NCBI GenBank assembly: GCA_016190245.1
Contig: JACPQY010000018.1
Location: 1-5,627 of the forward strand
Direction of reading: 5' to 3'
Length of the DNA: 5,627 nt
Source: Nitrospirota bacterium
Lineage (GTDB): Bacteria; JACPQY01
Below, one piece after another: positions 1 to 3,435 of the stretch (position 1 is the stretch's first letter; every line of letters starts with the position of its first letter). Under the pieces are notes generated by a model that was given only the letters and a program-made list of their open reading frames with translations, was not told where the DNA came from and ran no database searches. The position numbers and the translations under genes are program-made.

Positions 1-651
1 CCTCCCCCCCCCGAAGTGTGCGATCACGTCGGCGGCGCGCGACATCTCCTTGAGGTACCGCCCCACGGCGGCCACCACGCGGCTGCCCACTTCGTCGCCG
101 TACGTTTCATTCAGCTTCTTCAAGTGATCGACGTCGAACAGGACGACGGACACGGGGAAACGGCGGCGAACGGCCCATTGCCACAGGGAAACGAGTTCCC
201 GCTCCGCCATCTCCTTGGAGTAGAGACCCGTGAGACCGTCCCGGAGTTCCTCTTCGGTCACTTCGGCCCGCACGCCGCGCGCGGACTCGGCTTCCCGGGC
301 GTGCCGCTCCGCGACTTGGATCGCTTTCAGCACCAACAGAGCGCCGAACACCGGCTTGACCGCCGCCGGGTCAATCACCTCGTCCACACCGGCATCCAGC
401 AACCGCTGCAAGTCTTCGGCCCCCGGGGAGTCCAGGACGCATACGAGGGGCCGGTCCGTGGCCTCCGCGACGGCGTGCGCGGCCGAGGCGTCGCCGGAAA
501 TGACGAACGCGGCGACCTCGGCGTTTGCGGCCACGTCCGAGACCTGGGCCAGAGTGCGCGTCGCCCACCCCTGCTTGCGAAGCGCCCGTGCCAGACGTGC
601 AAGAAACGGGTGCTCCCCCAAGAGACCGATCACCTGCAGCGAAGGGCTCAT
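1..651 (-). CDS. Diguanylate cyclase-like protein: degenerate receiver-like domain + GGDEF domain (C-terminus cut by window edge)
   Basis: The 217 visible codons start at ATG 651-649 and run off the window. Residues 136-217 match the first half of a GGDEF domain: D138-x-LTGLYSKE, then FDVDHLKKLNETYGDEVG at 172-189 with the metal-site Asp of FDVD, then R205-xxD208 and HFGG leading into the signature loop. Such domains make c-di-GMP from two GTP in the cytoplasm. Residues 1-115 look like a response-regulator fold (LLDAGVDEVIDPAAVKP resembles the end of a REC domain), but the acidic pair after strand 1 is absent (VIGLLGEHP) and no clear phospho-acceptor Asp ends strand 3 (AAFVISGD). It may therefore be a pseudo-receiver. 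A charged linker (about 111-137) joins the two, like a signalling helix. The last codons read HFGGGR instead of HFGGEEF, inside a nine-G run (see findings). The start lies 29 bases after the upstream lipoprotein stop, suggesting cotranscription. No good ribosome binding site is visible. Domain call is firm; enzymatic activity is uncertain. Confidence 0.88.
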   Translation of the reverse strand, partial: MSPSLQVIGLLGEHPFLARLARALRKQGWATRTLAQVSDVAANAEVAAFVISGDASAAHAVAEATDRPLVCVLDSPGAEDLQRLLDAGVDEVIDPAAVKPVFGALLVLKAIQVAERHAREAESARGVRAEVTEEELRDGLTGLYSKEMAERELVSLWQWAVRRRFPVSVVLFDVDHLKKLNETYGDEVGSRVVAAVGRYLKEMSRAADVIAHFGGGR

Positions 652-680
652 CGTCGCTCGCGCCGCCAGCCGTCTCTCAC

Positions 681-1964
681 TCAGAGGCCAGAATCCTCCG
701 CGATGGCGCGGGGCACGGCCGCCTGGAACTCAACCTTGAGGTCCCGGACCTCGGTCGGCTCGATCACCGAGATCCGCTCCAGATCGGACGGACTGGGATA
801 GCCCGAGAGTCCCGCCGTGTCGCCGTTCGAGACGTAGCCCTGGTTGTTGAAGTACACAGGATTGTCCAGACTCGTCACGAACAGGATGTTGGCGACATCC
901 TTGTTCGAGGGATCCACTTGGCGGACCGCGCGCAGCAGGTCCACGAACTGCGCCTGGGTCATCTCGCTGTTCGACTTGGGGGGCGGCTGCGTGAGGGCTG
1001 CGGCCACCTTGGGCAACGCTGCGACAGCCGCGAAGTTCACCTCGGAAGCCGGACGCTTCTTCGCCCAGTCATGAACGGCCGCCGTGAACACGGCCCCCAC
1101 CGAGTGTTCGGTGAAAAAGGTCGAGCCCGCGCGCACGTCGTCCGTCGGCACCGCCAGTTTCACCGTGGCCCGGTCTGCGGCCTCGTCGATCTTAGCCACA
1201 AAGACGTAGTTTCGGGCCGCATCGGGCATGAAGTCGTCGTTCATCCCGGCGTAGGGATGATGGCTGTTCCCCGAAAGGAGGATGGTCGAACCCTGCTTGC
1301 GCGCGTCTATCTTGAGCCCGCCGAGCGCCCAGTCATCCTCGGGGTTCGGCGCGGCCAGCAGCCCGCTCGCCTCCACGATCATGCGGCGGTCGGAGGCGTC
1401 GGTGCCGTCGAATGTCAGACGCACGCGCGCCGTGGGGGCCGAGGAAGGGTCCAGCTTGCCCACGTTGAGTGTGACGATGCCCTTCTTGCGACCCACATTG
1501 TCGAGCTCCACGGAGGCGATTTTCTCCGCCCCCGTGGCGGTCTGGAGAACAATCCGATGCGTGTAGGCCGGCTTGGGCGAGCGCTCGATCGTCAGCAGGT
1601 ATGCACCGTCGCCGAGGGGGCCGGAGTACGTCTCCGGCAGGTTGGTCGGGATCTTTTCGAGCATCTCCTTGATGAGGCGGCGGAGCTCGTCGGCCAGCCC
1701 CGCGTAGGCGCGGATGGCGCCGAAGATCTCGCGGACGATTTCGGCTTGAGAATCGGGAAGGTCGCCGGCCGCCCTCGCCGCCTCCATGCGCACGCCGCCA
1801 CGAACGGCGGAGATCGAGTCGGGCAGATCGAATCCAACTTCCGCGACCTCGACGCCCACCGAGCCATCCTCCTCGTCCTGCCTCTGGCCGCAGCCTGAAA
1901 CAAGGGACACGACAGCGGCAAGCGCCACCCCGATAGCTACTTTCGCGCTCGAAGAGATTCTCAT
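681..1964 (-). CDS. Uncharacterised lipoprotein, 427 aa
   Basis: I do not recognise this family. The chosen start (ATG 1964-1962) gives a classic lipoprotein signal: a short N-terminus with R2 and K8, a hydrophobic stretch (about 9-22) and lipobox VSGC with Cys25, the only cysteine in the protein. The frame stays open upstream to 2147, but that extension overlaps the preceding gene's 3' end, is Arg/Gly/Ser-rich and would bury the signal peptide. After an acidic stretch (DEEDG, 30-34), residues about 71-107 look helical with alternating charge. Residues 118-240 look beta-rich, with patterns such as AYLLTIERS, HRIVLQTA and RVRLTFDG. The region 338-364 is helical and is followed by an Asn/Gly/Ser-rich stretch (367-393). 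No catalytic motif is evident, so a structural or binding role in the envelope is the most I would infer. The diguanylate cyclase-like gene follows after 29 bases on the same strand. A Shine-Dalgarno sequence at a normal distance is lacking; AGG touches the ATG. Confidence 0.85.
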   Translation of the reverse strand: MRISSSAKVAIGVALAAVVSLVSGCGQRQDEEDGSVGVEVAEVGFDLPDSISAVRGGVRMEAARAAGDLPDSQAEIVREIFGAIRAYAGLADELRRLIKEMLEKIPTNLPETYSGPLGDGAYLLTIERSPKPAYTHRIVLQTATGAEKIASVELDNVGRKKGIVTLNVGKLDPSSAPTARVRLTFDGTDASDRRMIVEASGLLAAPNPEDDWALGGLKIDARKQGSTILLSGNSHHPYAGMNDDFMPDAARNYVFVAKIDEAADRATVKLAVPTDDVRAGSTFFTEHSVGAVFTAAVHDWAKKRPASEVNFAAVAALPKVAAALTQPPPKSNSEMTQAQFVDLLRAVRQVDPSNKDVANILFVTSLDNPVYFNNQGYVSNGDTAGLSGYPSPSDLERISVIEPTEVRDLKVEFQAAVPRAIAEDSGL

Positions 1965-1970
1965 CCTGCG

Positions 1971-1999
1971 AAGATAGCGCCGACCCGTCCCCCCGGCAA
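1971..1999 (-). promoter_or_regulatory. Candidate sigma70-type promoter for the 427-aa lipoprotein gene, leaderless geometry
   Basis: On the minus strand TTGCCG (1999-1994; 4 of 6 match TTGACA) is separated by 17 bases from TATCTT (1976-1971; 4 of 6 match TATAAT). Six bases separate the -10 box from the ATG at 1964, so transcription would start at or next to the A of the start codon. This agrees with the absence of a properly spaced ribosome binding site. Both boxes are imperfect and the surroundings are GC-rich, so a chance match is possible. Confidence 0.4.
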
Positions 2000-2022
2000 G
2001 TCCGCGCGTGTCCCGCCGATCA

Positions 2023-2040
2023 CCGCCCCCACGCGGGCGG
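2023..2040 (-). other. GC hairpin just after the stop of the twin-CX3C gene
   Basis: CCGCCC (2023-2028) and GGGCGG (2035-2040) form a perfect 6-bp stem with a 6-base loop, abutting the TGA at 2043-2041. No T-rich tract follows on the minus strand, so it is not a standard intrinsic terminator. It could slow 3' exonucleases or act as a weak pause between this gene and the lipoprotein gene. At this GC content it could also be chance. Confidence 0.3.
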
Positions 2041-2646
2041 TCACTCGCATTGCTTGAGGCAGGACTGCTGGAGCGCGGTATCGCGCACACCCGCGCACCC
2101 CTTCCGGCACCCCTGGTATTGCTTGCGCTCCGCGGGATCCCCGGCACCTCCGTAGTTGAGCATCTCGTATCCCGGAAGGGCCAAACGCGGATCCGCCGAC
2201 TCGCCGGCCCCGCCGGTGGGCGAAACCGCGGCCGGGGCTGCCGCGAGCCAAGGCACCGTCCGCCCCTGGAGGTCGGTCATCGAGATCCCCGGCCACCCAT
2301 CTGCTCCCACGAACAGGCTCGCCGTGGTTTTCGAATTCGCATGCGTGAGGACCAGTCCAGAGGAACCCTTCTTTGACAGGCTCAGGATCGAGCGAGGCGC
2401 GCCGCCTGTGTCGTCGATTCGCAGGCCCACGGATCCATCCGGCATGAGGCCGAGATAGGCGCGGTTCTTGCCGCTCTCGTCCGCCACGACAAACAACTGG
2501 GCCTTGAGTATGGGCGTGACGGGAGGGGCCTCCTTGTCCGCCCTCGCGGGACCGACCGCAAGCCACATCGCGTGGATGAGAACTGTTGTGAAAACCGAGG
2601 CCGCCACGGAGGCCGCCATCGGGTGCCGCCCGATGAGGTGTCGCAT
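2041..2646 (-). CDS. Exported protein with beta-type repeats and C-terminal twin CX3C motif, 201 aa
   Basis: The ATG at 2646-2644 is supported by AAAGGAG (2663-2657), 10 bases upstream. Residues 1-36 form a signal-peptide-like segment: basic MRHLIGRHP, a hydrophobic stretch to about 31, then ARA before Asp37, a plausible signal peptidase I site. If uncleaved, it is a membrane anchor. Residues 48-130 contain about three units of roughly 23 residues: RAYLGLMPDGSVGLRIDD, RSILSLSKKGSSGLVLTH and TASLFVGADGWPGISMTD. The shared pattern (hydrophobic strand, Asp/Lys-Gly turn, Gly-hydrophobic strand, Asp/His turn) is typical of beta-repeat proteins. A Pro/Ala/Gly-rich linker (about 136-170) follows. 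The tail holds four cysteines at 180, 184, 196 and 200, as CX3C-X11-CX3C, the only cysteines in the protein. This spacing fits a disulfide-pinned helical hairpin. The function is unknown; an extracytoplasmic structural or binding protein is my inference. The lipoprotein gene begins 76 bases downstream with its own promoter-like boxes. Confidence 0.82.
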   Translation of the reverse strand: MRHLIGRHPMAASVAASVFTTVLIHAMWLAVGPARADKEAPPVTPILKAQLFVVADESGKNRAYLGLMPDGSVGLRIDDTGGAPRSILSLSKKGSSGLVLTHANSKTTASLFVGADGWPGISMTDLQGRTVPWLAAAPAAVSPTGGAGESADPRLALPGYEMLNYGGAGDPAERKQYQGCRKGCAGVRDTALQQSCLKQCE

Positions 2647-2679
2647 TCGATCGAGACTCCTTTCTCTCCTTTGCCTGGC

Positions 2680-2700
2680 AACCCGACCTCATGCCGGGTT
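2680..2700 (-). other. Small hairpin in the putative 5' UTR of the twin-CX3C gene
   Basis: AACCCG (2680-2685) and CGGGTT (2695-2700) are perfect inverted repeats with a 9-base loop, between the candidate promoter and the ribosome binding site at 2663-2657. It could be a leader structure, but a 6-bp stem can arise by chance. Confidence 0.25.
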
Positions 2701-2709
2701 TGCGCTCTG

Positions 2710-2738
2710 ATCGTATCGCATCCGCCCCGCCTTGTCGC
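2710..2738 (-). promoter_or_regulatory. Candidate sigma70-type promoter for the twin-CX3C gene
   Basis: On the minus strand GCGACA (2738-2733; 4 of 6 match TTGACA) lies 17 bases from TACGAT (2715-2710; 4 of 6 match TATAAT). The predicted start near 2703 would give a leader of roughly 57 bases carrying the AAAGGAG ribosome binding site. Spacing is ideal but the boxes are degenerate. Confidence 0.3.
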
Positions 2739-2756
2739 GCGGCCGTGGCGGAATCC
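2738..2756 (+). repeat. 19-bp direct repeat, copy 1
   Basis: CGCGGCCGTGGCGGAATCC is repeated perfectly at 2945-2963. The two copies flank 188 bases that contain the palindromic element at 2832-2930. The bases just before the copies are also alike (CTTGTCG against TTTGA). It could be a recombination or insertion scar, or a short duplicated segment. Confidence 0.75.
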
Positions 2757-2831
2757 CAGGGTTAAGTCATGTTCAATTGCAAGGGGGTGGGAGGATTGGG
2801 AAATCACGCCGAGATGAAAGCCGACCAAATC

Positions 2832-2930
2832 TGTCATTCCCGCGACCTGCCCGCCGATTGGCGGGCGGGAAGCGGGAATCCAGGAAAGTCAAGACGTTCT
2901 GGATTCCTGCTTGCGCAGGAATGACGGACA
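2832..2930. repeat. MITE-like / REP-type palindromic repeat, about 99 bp
   Basis: Two hairpins sit inside one larger imperfect palindrome. The left hairpin pairs ATTCCCGC (2836-2843) with GCGGGAAT (2872-2879) and contains a further 10-bp stem with one mismatch (2846-2855 with 2860-2869, loop GATT). The right hairpin pairs ATTCCTGC (2903-2910) with GCAGGAAT (2915-2922), loop TTGC. GGAATCCAG (2875-2883) also pairs with CTGGATTCC (2899-2907), and the outer ends TGTCATTCC and GGAATGAC-GG-ACA are inverted. This TCATTCCCGC...GCGGGAATCCAG layout resembles widespread dispersed palindromic repeats in high-GC bacterial genomes, whose chance translations read like IPACAGMT or HSCASRNPE. It has no coding capacity and is probably mobilised in trans. 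It could also fold in RNA from either flanking gene. Confidence 0.85.
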
Positions 2931-2944
2931 GGGGATGACTTTGA

Positions 2945-2963
2945 CGCGGCCGTGGCGGAATCC
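2945..2963 (+). repeat. 19-bp direct repeat, copy 2
   Basis: Perfect second copy of the 19-mer at 2738-2756. It contains the GTG at 2952 that could extend the downstream membrane-protein frame. Since the sequence is a repeat, the ATG at 2979 is the better start for that gene. Confidence 0.75.
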
Positions 2964-2978
2964 GACGCCGGGGCTAGA

Positions 2979-3407
2979 ATGGCCCACGTGCTCGAAGCGT
3001 GGGCCCCGCTCATCTTCCTCCCGGTGTTCGTGACGGTGTGGTTTGCTGTGGGCCAACTCGGGGGGTGGGGCGAGCTCGCGCGTAGGTACAGAGCCACCCG
3101 CCGGTTCGAGGGCCGTCTTTGGCGGGGCCGATCCGCCACGATCGGCCGCATGACGAACTACAGCGGCTGCCTCACATTCGGGGCAGACATGGAGGGCCTC
3201 CACATCGCCCTTCCGCGAATACTCTCGCTGGGCCATCCGGCTCTCTTCTTCCCGTGGGAGGACGTCACAATCTCCCCGGTGGACGGCCGGCTCTTCAAGT
3301 ACGCCGACTTGCGGTTTCGCCGGTCATCGGGCGGGCGCGTTCGGATCTTCCGCAACCTCGCCAGGCAACTCCTCCAGGCGGCGGGCCGCGAGTTCACGGG
3401 GGGGTGA
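2979..3407 (+). CDS. Small membrane protein with one N-terminal TM segment and a cytoplasmic beta domain, 142 aa
   Basis: Start ATG 2979 is preferred over GTG 2952, because the 27-base extension comes partly from the 19-bp repeat and ATG places the hydrophobic segment close to the N-terminus. A GGGG five bases ahead of the ATG is only a weak ribosome binding site. Residues 9-29 (PLIFLPVFVTVWFAVGQLGG) form a single transmembrane helix, followed by a basic stretch (ARRYRATRRFEGR, 34-46) that by the positive-inside rule puts the rest in the cytoplasm. The soluble part has the elements YSGCLTFGADMEGLHI, GHPALFFPWEDV (85-96) and RLFKYADLRFRR. I recall this pattern (GW.ELA.RYR, then CLT.G...GL, then GHP.LF.PW) from conserved uncharacterised bacterial proteins; a small PH-like beta fold is possible. 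It stands alone on the plus strand, divergent from the twin-CX3C gene and convergent with the RCC1 gene (28 bases between stops). No terminator is visible in that gap. Confidence 0.8.
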   Translation: MAHVLEAWAPLIFLPVFVTVWFAVGQLGGWGELARRYRATRRFEGRLWRGRSATIGRMTNYSGCLTFGADMEGLHIALPRILSLGHPALFFPWEDVTISPVDGRLFKYADLRFRRSSGGRVRIFRNLARQLLQAAGREFTGG

Positions 3408-3435
3408 CCGCCTCAGCCCATCCAACCCCCTGGTC

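Noticed and set aside
525-1898. Plus-strand open frame of about 457 codons
   Set aside because: It lies antisense to the lipoprotein gene, its product is rich in Arg, His, Gly and Val without domain character, and the opposite strand has a signal peptide with lipobox. High GC makes long antisense frames common.
1965-2147. N-terminal extension of the lipoprotein to an upstream start at 2147
   Set aside because: It would put 61 Arg/Gly/Ser-rich residues ahead of a classic lipoprotein signal and overlap the preceding gene's 3' end; the ATG at 1964 is preferred.
1961-2692. Minus-strand frame of 243 codons overlapping the twin-CX3C gene
   Set aside because: It overlaps the better supported gene, which has a ribosome binding site, signal peptide and repeat pattern, and has no recognisable motif itself.
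2732-2938. Short plus-strand frame ending in an IPACAGMT-like sequence
   Set aside because: The translation comes from the palindromic repeat, a well-known source of spurious small proteins.
2941-2980. Promoter TTGACG...TAGAAT for the plus-strand membrane gene
   Set aside because: The boxes look good singly, but the spacing is 28 bases and the -10-like box overlaps the ATG, so they cannot act as a pair for this gene.
2889-3236. Minus-strand frame with HVCPECEAAAV, resembling a zinc-ribbon start
   Set aside because: It lies antisense to the membrane-protein gene and its end is repeat DNA; one CPEC-like pair alone is not a zinc ribbon.
3408-3435. Bidirectional terminator between convergent genes
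   Set aside because: No stable stem followed by a T tract is present in the 28-base gap on either strand.
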